Numbered from the stretch's first letter, positions 45,601 through 55,176 are shown. The stretch is 64,000 nt of DNA from UBA5158 sp040389045 (GCA_040389045.1 JAZKAT010000007.1:1-64000), one strand, 5' to 3'. Made by a program: numbers and translations. Notes: generated by a model from the letters alone, not told the origin.

Positions 45601-47912
45601 AGATTAGTCCCCACGTTTTAAAACATAGCAATATAAAAAACATTTTACTAACTAGTTTGATGCATGAAAATAAATATGGCGAAAATAAATCTACCATAGT
45701 ATACAAAGCATTAACCGCTATAAAAGCATTAAAATTAAATCATGACGATGTTATCATGTTCTTACTAGCTGTTTTAGATGATACAAAATATAAATATGTA
45801 CTCTCTAAAATCGAAGCAATTACAGCTTTAGGTGATTTATGCCCAGTCCACTACAAAGATAAAGTTATTCACAAATTAGAAACATTATTACAAGTAGAGC
45901 GGGAAACCGATATCAAAGATACCACCAAAAGCTATGAAGGTTTGACTAAAAGAATATTTGGTAGCGGTGAAAAACAATTATATAAGTTGGTAGCAATGTC
46001 AATGGCGCAGGATCAAGTTACAATAAGATCTAGCATTGCTGACACTTTTAAGAAATTAAAAGTCAAAGATAATATAGATATTAAGAGTCGAATTGATGAG
46101 TTATTGAAAGTATTGTTTGAGAGTGATAACCGTACTTTGAAAAGTACTACTCAAACTTTAAAAGTTATAATCACGGAAAACCCACTTTATCAAGAATATG
46201 TCATTCAGCATATATTAAGAATATTGATCAGTTATAAATATTCACAAGCTAATTCGCGAGATATTAATCAAGTTTTCCAAAAAATGGAAAGAGCCATAGA
46301 TACCTTAAGTTTTTTTAAAATAAGGCGGCCTGACATTATTCAGAAAATATTAGCTCTATTGTATAAAACAAATTGGGAAGATTTAGTGGGGAACGATGGT
46401 ATGCTCCATAGCGCTGCACAAAAGCTGCGGACAAAAGCTGCTATATGCTTAGCTGATCTTGGCGATAATGATGAAGAAGTCATAGATGTTTTGTTCACAT
46501 TAATGATCGATGAACAAAATATTTCTGCCGCCGAGACATTATTTAATTTAAACAAACCAACGTCAATTTTTGTTAATGCATTACTAATGATGTTGCGTTT
46601 CCCCAATAATACGTACGAAGCCCTTAAAATAACGGCAAATATATTAGGGGAGTTAGGACTGAGAGAATATCGGATAATAGATACATTAAGCGACGGGCTG
46701 GATGATACGGTGTCCAAAGTATATTCGGCACAAACGTTAGCTAAACTCAAGCCACAAGATGATATCACCATTCATAAAATTGTCGCACGCTTAGAGGCTG
46801 TAGATGAAAAAATAAATAAAGATATTACTATTGAACTCATAGGATGTTTTTCTGTTGCAAATAAATATGTGCTTGAAGCATTGTGCGTTATTGTAAATAA
46901 AACCCCGGCTGACAATTGGGAGAAAGCTAGGCAAACTCTCACTACTCAAATATTAATTAAATTATTTGGGTTTGATTATCTTATTTTAAATAACATACTT
47001 ACCATAAATCAATTACTGAGTATTTTTAGCAATAAAGATGACTCTTATCTACGTTATCAAATCATCAACAAACAAGATTTAGAAAATAATATACTTGATC
47101 AATGTGAGTTAACTCATCAAGTTAGGTTACCGCTGATTAAAGGTATTATTGCTTTGATACGTGAAAATACCCAAAAAATTGAATTTATCTGCAACGCACT
47201 TTTGCGCTTAAAACAGGGTTATCAAGTAGAATTGGAAAAAGAGTTTCTTAATGTTTTTGTCAGTACTAACTCAAATACCAATGACTTTAAAAGCATAGCT
47301 TTTGGTACTAAGCTATTATTAAAACTTAATATTATTTCTAATTCCTGGAAAGAATATTTATTAGATTTCTTCGCCAAGAAATATGAAGGGCCACGCCATT
47401 ATATTTATTCTTCTTCTTATCAAGAGCAGGCAACCCGCGAAGCACAACGCGCCATAATCCACTTTATGGGCCAGTTTGACTGGTCTACTGCGTTGCCTCT
47501 AACAATATATTTTCATCATGAGATTAAACTGTTCGAAGAAAGAAACGAAATATTCGCTTCGACTCCTAGCATCCATCTTCTCAACGGATATCTTATTACA
47601 GAAGATACCGCGCTGCTCATGAGGTGGCAAAAAGAGCACATTCCTATTTCTATAGTAGATAACAATTTACATTTACACGAAAAGGGACAGTGTTACACTT
47701 CTGCTATTTCAGATCAGCTCTTATCTTATCTAGGGAAAGAAGCTTTTACATTGCTAATGGAACAAAGTTCTATTTCAACTTTTTCTTGCCGCTTTTTTCA
47801 ACCCACTGCTTCAACCCAATCAAGTATTATAATAAACCAGAAGAGCCCATCAACATTATTAATTCACAATAATGACGAAAAAAAGAGTGCGAATAATTCA
47901 AAATTGCGCTAA
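39678..47912 (+). CDS. Giant NACHT-pentapeptide-WD40-NACHT-HEAT STAND protein
   Basis: Domains in order over 2744 residues: NACHT-like ATPase 1 (Walker A GNAGSGKT at 63-70; Walker B reads LILDAYDLS, missing the usual DGxDE Gly and Glu); pentapeptide-like repeats (about 445-500; DLSGA, NLTGV, NFQQA); a WD40 region (about 510-1185) in which I count at least 12 units ending in motifs such as IRFWDV, VRLWQL and VRIWNI; NACHT 2 (about 1545-1800; GRAGVGKTT and LILLDGYDEL, fully intact); then a long HEAT/armadillo-like helical region (about 2000-2580). WD40 propellers in STAND proteins usually sense ligands or hold the switch off. It lies 38 bp after the A-PCP-TE-NACHT gene and 41 bp before the other NRPS-STAND gene, so it is probably their partner or regulator. 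Bacterial NLR-type antiphage proteins share this general style. Confidence 0.88.
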   Translation: MKTIEQIKNHQLAILLESMHYTPAIPLSVCHSLNDITTGPDEPATQALSQFLVSQNSVLLLLGNAGSGKTLLFQQLAFHCWQKPEQYQTSLAKPWLPLFLSLAHWKGSINELISEYLTASVGLTQNEIATLQQTHSCVLILDAYDLSQRYDSLWPKDKEADQQWQISHTLVNSRSEYFIEHEAYLKYFIPEHTADNLTISLYLRPLPDNHSSYLSDQQSGIKKLAQNPLFLSFLQKYLVKYPQGLSKANEAYQFLFQEWFQYQQCRLKKIGLLNAYQGDYIEHCWVYVRAAALKLKESLSNTINFDDHSPYEQSVIMQWERFFSLQNIQTRLVQQACPWLLIGKNQLSLYHHDIISYFVNLTDYNLEKYLHLPFVQGDEGIENISERLQQEKFDAMTHLVNITLGDISEQDYFRLIYLSKYQESFARPAANAISILNWAKIPFSGMNLSSINIPHADLSGAICDHTDFSNANLTGVNFQQAWLRYSNFQNSNMLNINYGEQAYLEHPGKISNMILSADGELLAATVIGERNVYIWQWGNSRLVHTLIDTTTEDPTDLAVDSMQFSPDRNFFAIGAAQRALTLWKLKISKLDIIYLEEKQNYQEIAAAWWKAESRNSIDILLMCTANGLWYICGIRKLSPAMMDSIYRGGDEFWLELDKYKPDLVRKDSLLENKLKTIAQLKLTKEENAELLDQVLVYLGRNSIEAATKVYLEELCYPHEINFSSDNKFLLAATDKGAMLWKLATTKLIYCFKQHTEKVLYARFSPDSQLLIAGCDDHKIRFWDVVTKKLIKVYSAASAAILKVEFCPLKPNLFLSTDKSNTVLIWNSISSQVIYRKSVNSGAYDAHFSPDGLTLAIYSDKEVEIVSTSNWVIKSFFNTDYLIQQIQYDSLSSRLATRGENIIELWDLHTKQVVQRFTEHNDKISKMHFNPQGSSIASASWDSTARLWHLKPYKTYENELTPVTTPPLSRIANNTLSANENNDISTFANINNIICSSTHYDENVTLLAIGTSDHIARIWDQRNKKCLRELIGHTDKITSLQFSPSGKLIATGSIDHTIRIWQVLTGELIYLLQGHQEAISHIQFSPDGSLLASGSKDKTVRLWQLATGAPVGIIQNSLGNVNCLQFSSCGKLLASGGEDKIVRIWNIEDKEDEIELRGYIYKIRSLTFYADNTLLTLTEDGATKLWRRVRINHLIEWHLIQSSTANLYLAGTSIANVKCLSVANRKLLEQRGATAIKKWHGNKDNLDIAIIANRIQKFVNHGHSRDYYYALQNYHARSNTEDINKLKRASLKKIFDTCIEQYPAKNLLSPYAVLLLNSDESSTLSAIEYLILIAPADDYSKRYFLKIAELLALIQIKYAANSHSNMTVNFILGLDETADNERGNFIGTKVDLIRFILPNRLQDAVYVTGSELGYELYQNNLTDNQSIPHDSVSKPKENTFYTDSINQKLKRQYSTKEFSQLKTQFLKPIPIELSSTNLVVIKNDEIYFDSYPIQLNKQKEKRNEPQKNTNEFLNILLDRVDTPIEDNTLDVLKLEDIFTHKILPKHILIVGRAGVGKTTLCQYISYQWARNRLWHNKFESIFWIDLKRLPPQPLQNHVTLTDLLITGCLGVNSNYQDLNHYIKTHANKILILLDGYDELDTHSLYRSVIDGILGNTQFHIIITSQPCNLTDKSFDLKLEQIGLINSDIHTLVNAFFPAASDTASDILDFLEKSSQFATLARVPVHLELICYAWPVINKIYTTQSQLNLTLLYQAMVDKTLSESTQLIILCLERIAFISLLQNQIPIKCELIENIISEVNHLNPGQIPLKLSDFDTQRLLIVDRAYEQADKQYYFVHKSFHDYFAARFIVNAIITSNSLLNINTDKNQQILLEDFVANYKYHDNYAAVFWFITGILSQQTNKSFLNIFLNTINQEPLDITGIYHVILVMRCLDEALYNSSFEQIDCGDDLLNSLNQCLEQYFSLPQELGILLLSYLKISPHVLKHSNIKNILLTSLMHENKYGENKSTIVYKALTAIKALKLNHDDVIMFLLAVLDDTKYKYVLSKIEAITALGDLCPVHYKDKVIHKLETLLQVERETDIKDTTKSYEGLTKRIFGSGEKQLYKLVAMSMAQDQVTIRSSIADTFKKLKVKDNIDIKSRIDELLKVLFESDNRTLKSTTQTLKVIITENPLYQEYVIQHILRILISYKYSQANSRDINQVFQKMERAIDTLSFFKIRRPDIIQKILALLYKTNWEDLVGNDGMLHSAAQKLRTKAAICLADLGDNDEEVIDVLFTLMIDEQNISAAETLFNLNKPTSIFVNALLMMLRFPNNTYEALKITANILGELGLREYRIIDTLSDGLDDTVSKVYSAQTLAKLKPQDDITIHKIVARLEAVDEKINKDITIELIGCFSVANKYVLEALCVIVNKTPADNWEKARQTLTTQILIKLFGFDYLILNNILTINQLLSIFSNKDDSYLRYQIINKQDLENNILDQCELTHQVRLPLIKGIIALIRENTQKIEFICNALLRLKQGYQVELEKEFLNVFVSTNSNTNDFKSIAFGTKLLLKLNIISNSWKEYLLDFFAKKYEGPRHYIYSSSYQEQATREAQRAIIHFMGQFDWSTALPLTIYFHHEIKLFEERNEIFASTPSIHLLNGYLITEDTALLMRWQKEHIPISIVDNNLHLHEKGQCYTSAISDQLLSYLGKEAFTLLMEQSSISTFSCRFFQPTASTQSSIIINQKSPSTLLIHNNDEKKSANNSKLR

Positions 47913-47953
47913 TATTGCGCCCATTATCTTCAACTATCTAAAGAAGAAATGGT

Positions 47954-50900
47954 ATGTTTAGCTCAACACTTACACACACAAAAACCCCGCACCGTATTGA
48001 ACACTTTTATCAACTCATTGAAATGCTTGCGGAAGACACCAAAACACAAAATCGAATCGCTATTTACAGTGATGATGAAAATAAAATTACTTACCAAGCC
48101 TTAAATAGCCGTGTTAATCAACTCGCCCACTACCTTCTTGATCCAAAAAACAAGGTAAATTTCCCAGAAACTCAAATCGGTTTATTCTTTCATTTATCTA
48201 TAGAATATGTTATTTGCCAATTAGCAATCATGAAAGCTGGCTTAAGTTTTGTTGCATTTAGTGCGAATACTGAAGTCGACCGCTTGCAGGAATTTGTAAA
48301 ACAAAGTCAGATCAAACTAATTCTTTCTAGTTCGGATTTGAAAAATCACTTATTTTTGACAACGAGTCAATCTAATATTTTTTATTTTGATATTCAACAA
48401 AATGATTTTAACCCCTATCCAATCAGTAACCCCACCAACAAAGTGATGTTAAACCAACTTTGCTACATTCATAATACCTCAGGTTCTACCGGCAAACCCA
48501 AGCAAGTATTAATTAACCATGCCGGCTTATTAAATTGTGCTACTGATTTAATTAATCGGCTAAATGTTACCGAACATGATAAAACCGCTGCCTTTGCTGA
48601 TATTAGTTTTGATGCGCATATTGCTGAAATGATGATGACATTAGGTGCTGGCGCCGCCTTATATTTAGTGCCTGCACAAACGCGTTTAAATTATTTGTCG
48701 TTGACCCAATATTACAATTCACATGGTATTACCGTTTCAACGTTGACGCCTTCAGTTTTAAATGTTTTAACGCCAAATGCTTTTCCGTCATTAAAAGTGC
48801 TAATCAGTACTGGTGAAGCTGTCACGCAAAGAATCGTTGCCAAATGGTGCGCTGCTAATCCAAATTTACTATTTGTAAATGGCTACGGGCCCGCCGAAGT
48901 CACCATCGCAACGAGTATTGCCATATTAAACCCCGGTGATCCAATACATATTGGTACCCCCATCAAGGGATTAACTATGTATGTATTAGAAAAAGAACCC
49001 AAAGATGGCAACCCACCTAAATGGGTACCACCAGGAGAGCGCGGTGAAATGTACATTGGCGGTGCTGGAGTAGGCCGCGGTTATGCGGATGAGGCATTAA
49101 CCGCAGAACGTTTTAAAATAATTCCAAATCCAGACAAACCAGATGAAATTATCCGTTTATATCAAACCAGAGATGAAGCGAAATACGAAATCAATGCAGA
49201 TAACTCCTATCTTTATTATGTTACTGGCAGATTAGATAGACAGGTTAAAGTGTATGGAAAATTAATTTGTCCTGAAGAAATTGAACTGCTATTACTAAAC
49301 GAACAAGTCATTCAAGCCCAAATCGATCCACAAAAAACACCCGAAGGCCATCCCGCTTTTATTGCCTACTTATATGTAAATAAATCATTTGATCTATATG
49401 AATATTATGCCAGCGTGGTAAAAAAATTTCCTGCCGCCACGGCCCCCGCCCGCTGGGTTATCTCCGATAAAGTTTTACTCAGTAACAGCGGCAAAAATGC
49501 CTTAAAATCGTTAGATTTAGCGACAGTTCGTGCTCAATCCCATTCAGCCTTACAGCCCAAAACTCCGCTAGAAATTGAGTTGGCTCAAATCTGGAAAAAT
49601 GTATTAGAGATTTCGGAAGAGATTACCTTCACCCTGGATGATAATTTCTTTATGCTTGGCGGTACATCGCTGCAAATGGCCAGTTTACTTGTGCTATTGC
49701 GCGAGCAATACCATTTGAAATTGAATCCCACAGAATTTACCTATGTCCCGACCATAGGTTCACTAGCACGCCGCATTAACCGGCTTAAAAATGCAGATAA
49801 GCGCCTGAATGTTCCCGTCTTGCTGAATCCGAAACATGCCATTCTTCATAAGGAAACGCCGTTATTTTTAATACATTCCTTGTTAGGTGATGCGGAACTG
49901 GATTATGCAAAGCTAATTGATAAATGGCCAAGCCAACGACCTATTTATGGCATTAATTCGCGTTCATTTAATCATGTTGATGATATGGATACCAACTTAG
50001 AAGCGATTGCTTACGATTATATAGAAGCGATGAAATCCATTCAGCCACGCGGCCCCTATTTATTAGGCGGCTGGTCTGCGGGGGGGCTTATCGCTTATGC
50101 CATGTGTCAAATTTTAAAAAGTGAAACGGTTTACCTGCACATGATTGATACTGAAGCCTTAGCAACCTATCGTCATAAGAGCCGGGAAGAATATGCAGAT
50201 TACCTCTTATTATTATTTGAAATTAAATTAAATTTAATGCTTGGCTTATCTACGACCCCAGTCAGCAAAGCCACATTAGCATTATTACCTAAAACAAAGC
50301 AGATTTATTATTTTTTTGATGCTCTACAAATAGCAGTTGAAAAATCTGCACTAGAAATTACCGAACGAACAGCTATCTTGATACAAAGAAAAATAGGGTT
50401 GATCTGCACTATAAAAAATACTTTATTGGCAATTTTAAACTATCCCGAAACCAATAAAATTGAAAATGTTATCTTGTGGGCGGCATCAGAAACGCAAAAG
50501 AAATGCGCCGACATTAATTTAAGATGGATGCAAAGCGAAATTGAATTTACCTCGGTTAGAGAATTGGATGGCAATCACGAATCGATTATATTAGACCCAA
50601 TTTCTGCAAAAACACTGAGCGTCCAATTAGAAAGAGAATGCACCCAACAAATAGAAGCAAAAAAACAAATTCAAACTCTTTATTTTAACCGCCCTTCAAT
50701 TAATAGCACTAATTTCATTGACCGCGATAATGCATTAAATGACTTGCATAAAATTTTTCACCGCCTGGGCCGTAACCAAGACATCGCTATCATAAGTCAC
50801 CCAAAATGTGTCGGTAAATCAAGCGTAGCCGAACAATATATGAACCACAACCATCTGGAATACGAATTAAAACTATGGTTTAGAGCTGAAAACAAAAAGG

Positions 50901-53900
50901 TTTTATTAGAAGATTATGAAAAATTAGCTCGCCAACTTAACCTTGTTATCGTCGCGAATAACGCTGAAGAAGCGGTAAAACTTCATTTGGAAAATCGTAG
51001 AAATTGGTTAGCGGTCTATGACAATGCAGCCCCCTTAAAAGAAATTAAAAATCTGCTGCCAAATAATGGTGGCCATATTATTATTACCACCCAGTTTCAA
51101 GAGTGGATAAATATAGGATTGGATATAGGCATAGATTACCTGCCAGCCGCAGATTGTCTTAGCTTGTTACAAACTATCTCTAATCAAAACGATCTTTCTG
51201 AAACAAATGCACAAAATAGTTTAATCGCTGATTTGCGTTTACCTTTAGCTATTGCTCAATTAGGCACATATTTAAAAAAATCCACACAAACCCCGACTAA
51301 ATTTCTAGCTTATTTACAAATTGAACGTGAAGCAACGTTAAATTCAAACGCCGCTTCTGCTTTTTATAAAAAAAATCTTTCTTATGGAATTTTAATCGAT
51401 AGCATTCTAGCCGCTGTTAATAACGATATGGTTAATGATCAGCAGTTAAAATATAGCTTAGTGATTTTACAAGCACTGGCGCACTTGCATACTAGCGGTG
51501 GGTCTTATTCTATTTTAAAATTATATTTGCAACAAATTAACCCAGCAGCCCCAGTAACTAACCTTGAAGTTCTATTGGATAAATCTATAGAGCATTTGTT
51601 AGCTTATTCATTAATTCAATATGATTTCAACCGTCGCGTAATCTCTATTAATAATAGTACGCAGGAAATGCTGAAACAGCACTCCCTGCCCTTTTCAAAC
51701 AAACCTCAAAATATATTATTTTTAATAACTGCATTACATTTGGCACGTAAGTCGGCGGATCTTATTTTCACAAACTTAACTGTATTAGCAGCAAATATAA
51801 AGCAATTCGCACCCGCCCACTTTCAACAACCGTATGTAGAGATTTACGCCGAACTGAGTGAAATGTATGCCAATAAATTAAATCCCGCTGAAGCCATGGC
51901 AAATACTGATAAAATATTAAAAGTCAGCGAGCGCCTGGATGATTCCCAGTTAGTTCTGTATTATCGTTTACACCAAAAGTATATTGAAGCTTTATCACAA
52001 CACAAGTTGACAACATTTAAAAAAATTATTTCTTGCGGCACGCACACTGATAATTTATTAAAGAGTTTTTATCCTAAGTCTAAAATGCAAGCAGATATAA
52101 TTAAATTAAAACGAGTTAATTTAATTTTAAAATCACTAGTGCCTGCGCTAATTAAAATAGAGAATTACTCGGATTGTATTATCTATCTGGATGATGTGAT
52201 CAATCTCATCCAGCAATTACAAGCTTCAGCATATCATGCACTAACAAAAGAAAAATTGAATGCTTACCTCCTACAAGCTAAGTTATTTAAAACCGACGTT
52301 ATTTGTCAACATACCCGCCGTACACCAAGCAGTGAAACATATATTTTGCCCCCTGCATGTTTTGAATTAGTTAAACTGTTAGAAGTTTCACCAAACAGCA
52401 AAAAATACTTGGCCCATCTCCATCATCAAATAGCTCGCTTGAAGATGATTGAGGCAGAAGATAATAACTATTCTTTACCTCTTTATGAAGAAGCATGGGA
52501 ATCTTTTATAGTTACTTGTAATTTAAGGTTTGAAATAAAGGATTTTAACCAAATAATTCCGCTGTTAAATGATATGGCTCTCTGCTGCTATCATTTAAAT
52601 GACACTACTACCCAGTTTTACTTGAATGCGCTTGCACTTGTCATATATAAAAAATATTTTATACATACTAACCACTGTGATGATATGGCAAAAATCTATG
52701 AAATGCTGGCGATGCTGAATAGGAGGCTAGCAGAACCTGAAGAAAGTAATACTTATTATCTAGAACTTGCCAAGTTTTATTATTCCATTCCCGAACATCA
52801 CCGTGCTATTGTAATAAAAAAAGACCTTGATGTAAAAACTGCTTTATCAGCCGAGCAAATTGCGAAATTAACTAACGCTCACAAAAAATCGATATTAAAT
52901 AAAATTTATTCACTCAATGAATTTCTACTGAAAAAACGCATTAATTTAGGCGAGTTCCGCGAAGAATTATTAGAAATAGGTTCAGAGCTATCAAAATTAA
53001 ACTGGGATGAACCGGCGTTACGCGCACCCCTAACGCCTAATCAAAATACTTTTTTTTCAGCTCAGCAGCCAAAATCTCTTATAATTAAAAACATCCAACC
53101 TAACTTACCTTGGCCGCAAAATCCCCTTTTTACCGGCAGGGAAGAATTTCTGGCGCTGATAGACAAATCCTTATCGCCAATATCAGGGCATCAGAAAAGT
53201 ATAGTATTTACCATTCACGGCATGAGTGGTACAGGCAAATCGCAAATTGCCGTACACTTCGCTCATCATGCCAGACTTACTCGTAAGTATAAATTAATCT
53301 GGTATCTCTCTGCGGTAAACCTCACTGATGGTTTTTTAGAATTAAGTGACGCTTTCAATATTCCTCTCAATGAGCCCCCGCCAAAAAGAATCGCCGCGGC
53401 TAAAACGTATTTACAAAATAATTATAGCGGCAATTGTTTATTGATTATTGATGATGCTGTGGATTATGGAAGTATTCAAAGTCTCTTTCTTGAAATCTCT
53501 GGCGCACATTTTTTAGTAACTTCAAAAAATGCTGCTGAATGGACTTTAAAAAAAGAATTATTTATTTTTAATCGAGCTGAATCTCTTAGTGTCATTGAAA
53601 AAGTATTAACAACCGAGGCTGAGAAAAATTTTGATGATGCTAATGAATTAGCAGATTTGTTAGGTGATTTACCCTTAGCTTTAGCCCAAGCTTGTTCATA
53701 TATTCAAGCCAATTGCTCGATCAGTGATTATATTGACTTATATACCAAGCAACGCAATGAACTATGGTCATCCGAGCAAGCACCCAGAGATTATCCATCA
53801 ACTGTCGCGGTCACCTTTGAGCTAGCCTTTAAAAACGTTAAAAAATTTCTTCCCATTCGTGAATTAGAAGAATTTCTTGGTTACTGTATTTATTTGCATC

Positions 53901-55108
53901 AAGATTCGATTCCCAAATGGTTACTGAAAACAACTATAGCCAACCCTGTCATATTTGCCAAAATAATACAGACCTTAACGGATTTTTCTCTCATTCAAGC
54001 TTCAGAAGATAGAATTTCGCTACACAAAATACTGCAACAAGTCATGCGCGATAAGTTGCGCGATACTTCCCATAAAGTGATTACATTATTAATTGCAGAA
54101 TCCATGTCAAATGACAGTACTGTTAGTTTGGCGAAAAATCGTGAACTATTAGAGCATTATGATGCCGTCCTCGAGACCAATCCTGAGTGTGTTGATAGTT
54201 TGAAATTATTTTTTATTGCTGGTCTTACCCATTTACGTTTAGGGAACCCCCACAAAGCAAGTGTTTTATTTAATAGTGCTATCCGTTTAAAAGCTGCGGA
54301 TACAGAACATGATCTTGAATTTGCAATGATACTCGATTATTTAGGGACAGCTTATGGGGAAATTGGTTTACCACAATTGAAGAAAGAAACTTTATTAAGA
54401 TCATTAGACGTTAAATTAAGCAGAAGTAAACTTGATACGAATTTTACGCCAGATCATCCTGAATTTGCCAGGACGTATAATAACTTGGCCAACGCTTATG
54501 GCGCAGAAAATAACTTATTGATGCAGCTATTTTATCTGGAAAAAGCCTATCAAATCCAGGTAAACACTGTTGGCGAGAAAGACCCCGAAGCGGCTTTGGT
54601 CCAAGCTAATTTAGCAGTAGTTTATAACTGTGTGGGCCAAAAAAATAAAGCAAAAAAATACTTTGAACAAGCATTATTGATTTTAAAAACAGAATATGGC
54701 GCTAATCATTATCATGTAGGACGCTTATTAAATAATTGGGCCTCACTCCTAGGACCAATGGAATGGGCTGCGACGCTTAATCAGTATACGGTAGATATCG
54801 ACATTAACCCAGGTGGTCTAATTAAGTGTAGAATTATAAATTGCGCCGAAAAACAAAAAGAATTATTAGAAGAAGCTGTCAGAATACAAACCCAAAATTA
54901 TGGCGAGAAAAATATTAATGTTGCTCTGATACAAAGTAATTTAGTAAAAGTATACGGTACACTTTGCTTATGGTCTAAGCAAAAGACTTTATTAAAATCA
55001 ATAATACCCATTTTTGAGAAATTTTATGGTTCTGATAATGTACAAGCCAATATAATGAAAGAAAAATTAACAGAAGCAGATAGTAAAAAATATGCACATA
55101 ATCCATAA
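47954..55108 (+). CDS. A-PCP-TE module fused to two NB-ARC-like NTPases and TPRs
   Basis: The first ~890 of 2384 residues are a close paralogue of the A-PCP-TE part of the gene at 35485, with an identical nine-residue specificity code, carrier Ser near 572 in FFMLGGTS and thioesterase GWSAGG near 707. The C-terminal half is different. NB-ARC-like unit 1 (about 915-1110) has an odd P-loop SHPKCVGKSS lacking the first Gly, LAVYDNA and HIIITTQ, and LRLPLAIAQ. A long helical TPR-like stretch follows. NB-ARC unit 2 (about 1725-2000) is intact (HGMSGTGKSQ, LLIIDDA, GDLPLALAQ). Several TPRs (about 2060-2370; EFARTYNNLANAYG, ALVQANLAVVYN) end the protein. This is the layout of bacterial NB-ARC-TPR switch proteins joined to a synthetase. 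Confidence 0.88.
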   Translation: MFSSTLTHTKTPHRIEHFYQLIEMLAEDTKTQNRIAIYSDDENKITYQALNSRVNQLAHYLLDPKNKVNFPETQIGLFFHLSIEYVICQLAIMKAGLSFVAFSANTEVDRLQEFVKQSQIKLILSSSDLKNHLFLTTSQSNIFYFDIQQNDFNPYPISNPTNKVMLNQLCYIHNTSGSTGKPKQVLINHAGLLNCATDLINRLNVTEHDKTAAFADISFDAHIAEMMMTLGAGAALYLVPAQTRLNYLSLTQYYNSHGITVSTLTPSVLNVLTPNAFPSLKVLISTGEAVTQRIVAKWCAANPNLLFVNGYGPAEVTIATSIAILNPGDPIHIGTPIKGLTMYVLEKEPKDGNPPKWVPPGERGEMYIGGAGVGRGYADEALTAERFKIIPNPDKPDEIIRLYQTRDEAKYEINADNSYLYYVTGRLDRQVKVYGKLICPEEIELLLLNEQVIQAQIDPQKTPEGHPAFIAYLYVNKSFDLYEYYASVVKKFPAATAPARWVISDKVLLSNSGKNALKSLDLATVRAQSHSALQPKTPLEIELAQIWKNVLEISEEITFTLDDNFFMLGGTSLQMASLLVLLREQYHLKLNPTEFTYVPTIGSLARRINRLKNADKRLNVPVLLNPKHAILHKETPLFLIHSLLGDAELDYAKLIDKWPSQRPIYGINSRSFNHVDDMDTNLEAIAYDYIEAMKSIQPRGPYLLGGWSAGGLIAYAMCQILKSETVYLHMIDTEALATYRHKSREEYADYLLLLFEIKLNLMLGLSTTPVSKATLALLPKTKQIYYFFDALQIAVEKSALEITERTAILIQRKIGLICTIKNTLLAILNYPETNKIENVILWAASETQKKCADINLRWMQSEIEFTSVRELDGNHESIILDPISAKTLSVQLERECTQQIEAKKQIQTLYFNRPSINSTNFIDRDNALNDLHKIFHRLGRNQDIAIISHPKCVGKSSVAEQYMNHNHLEYELKLWFRAENKKVLLEDYEKLARQLNLVIVANNAEEAVKLHLENRRNWLAVYDNAAPLKEIKNLLPNNGGHIIITTQFQEWINIGLDIGIDYLPAADCLSLLQTISNQNDLSETNAQNSLIADLRLPLAIAQLGTYLKKSTQTPTKFLAYLQIEREATLNSNAASAFYKKNLSYGILIDSILAAVNNDMVNDQQLKYSLVILQALAHLHTSGGSYSILKLYLQQINPAAPVTNLEVLLDKSIEHLLAYSLIQYDFNRRVISINNSTQEMLKQHSLPFSNKPQNILFLITALHLARKSADLIFTNLTVLAANIKQFAPAHFQQPYVEIYAELSEMYANKLNPAEAMANTDKILKVSERLDDSQLVLYYRLHQKYIEALSQHKLTTFKKIISCGTHTDNLLKSFYPKSKMQADIIKLKRVNLILKSLVPALIKIENYSDCIIYLDDVINLIQQLQASAYHALTKEKLNAYLLQAKLFKTDVICQHTRRTPSSETYILPPACFELVKLLEVSPNSKKYLAHLHHQIARLKMIEAEDNNYSLPLYEEAWESFIVTCNLRFEIKDFNQIIPLLNDMALCCYHLNDTTTQFYLNALALVIYKKYFIHTNHCDDMAKIYEMLAMLNRRLAEPEESNTYYLELAKFYYSIPEHHRAIVIKKDLDVKTALSAEQIAKLTNAHKKSILNKIYSLNEFLLKKRINLGEFREELLEIGSELSKLNWDEPALRAPLTPNQNTFFSAQQPKSLIIKNIQPNLPWPQNPLFTGREEFLALIDKSLSPISGHQKSIVFTIHGMSGTGKSQIAVHFAHHARLTRKYKLIWYLSAVNLTDGFLELSDAFNIPLNEPPPKRIAAAKTYLQNNYSGNCLLIIDDAVDYGSIQSLFLEISGAHFLVTSKNAAEWTLKKELFIFNRAESLSVIEKVLTTEAEKNFDDANELADLLGDLPLALAQACSYIQANCSISDYIDLYTKQRNELWSSEQAPRDYPSTVAVTFELAFKNVKKFLPIRELEEFLGYCIYLHQDSIPKWLLKTTIANPVIFAKIIQTLTDFSLIQASEDRISLHKILQQVMRDKLRDTSHKVITLLIAESMSNDSTVSLAKNRELLEHYDAVLETNPECVDSLKLFFIAGLTHLRLGNPHKASVLFNSAIRLKAADTEHDLEFAMILDYLGTAYGEIGLPQLKKETLLRSLDVKLSRSKLDTNFTPDHPEFARTYNNLANAYGAENNLLMQLFYLEKAYQIQVNTVGEKDPEAALVQANLAVVYNCVGQKNKAKKYFEQALLILKTEYGANHYHVGRLLNNWASLLGPMEWAATLNQYTVDIDINPGGLIKCRIINCAEKQKELLEEAVRIQTQNYGEKNINVALIQSNLVKVYGTLCLWSKQKTLLKSIIPIFEKFYGSDNVQANIMKEKLTEADSKKYAHNP

Positions 55109-55176
55109 TTTAGTTGTCAAAACCACTAAGCCGCTATAAACTACTCCGGTATTAATTTTCATAAGGAAATCATTTT

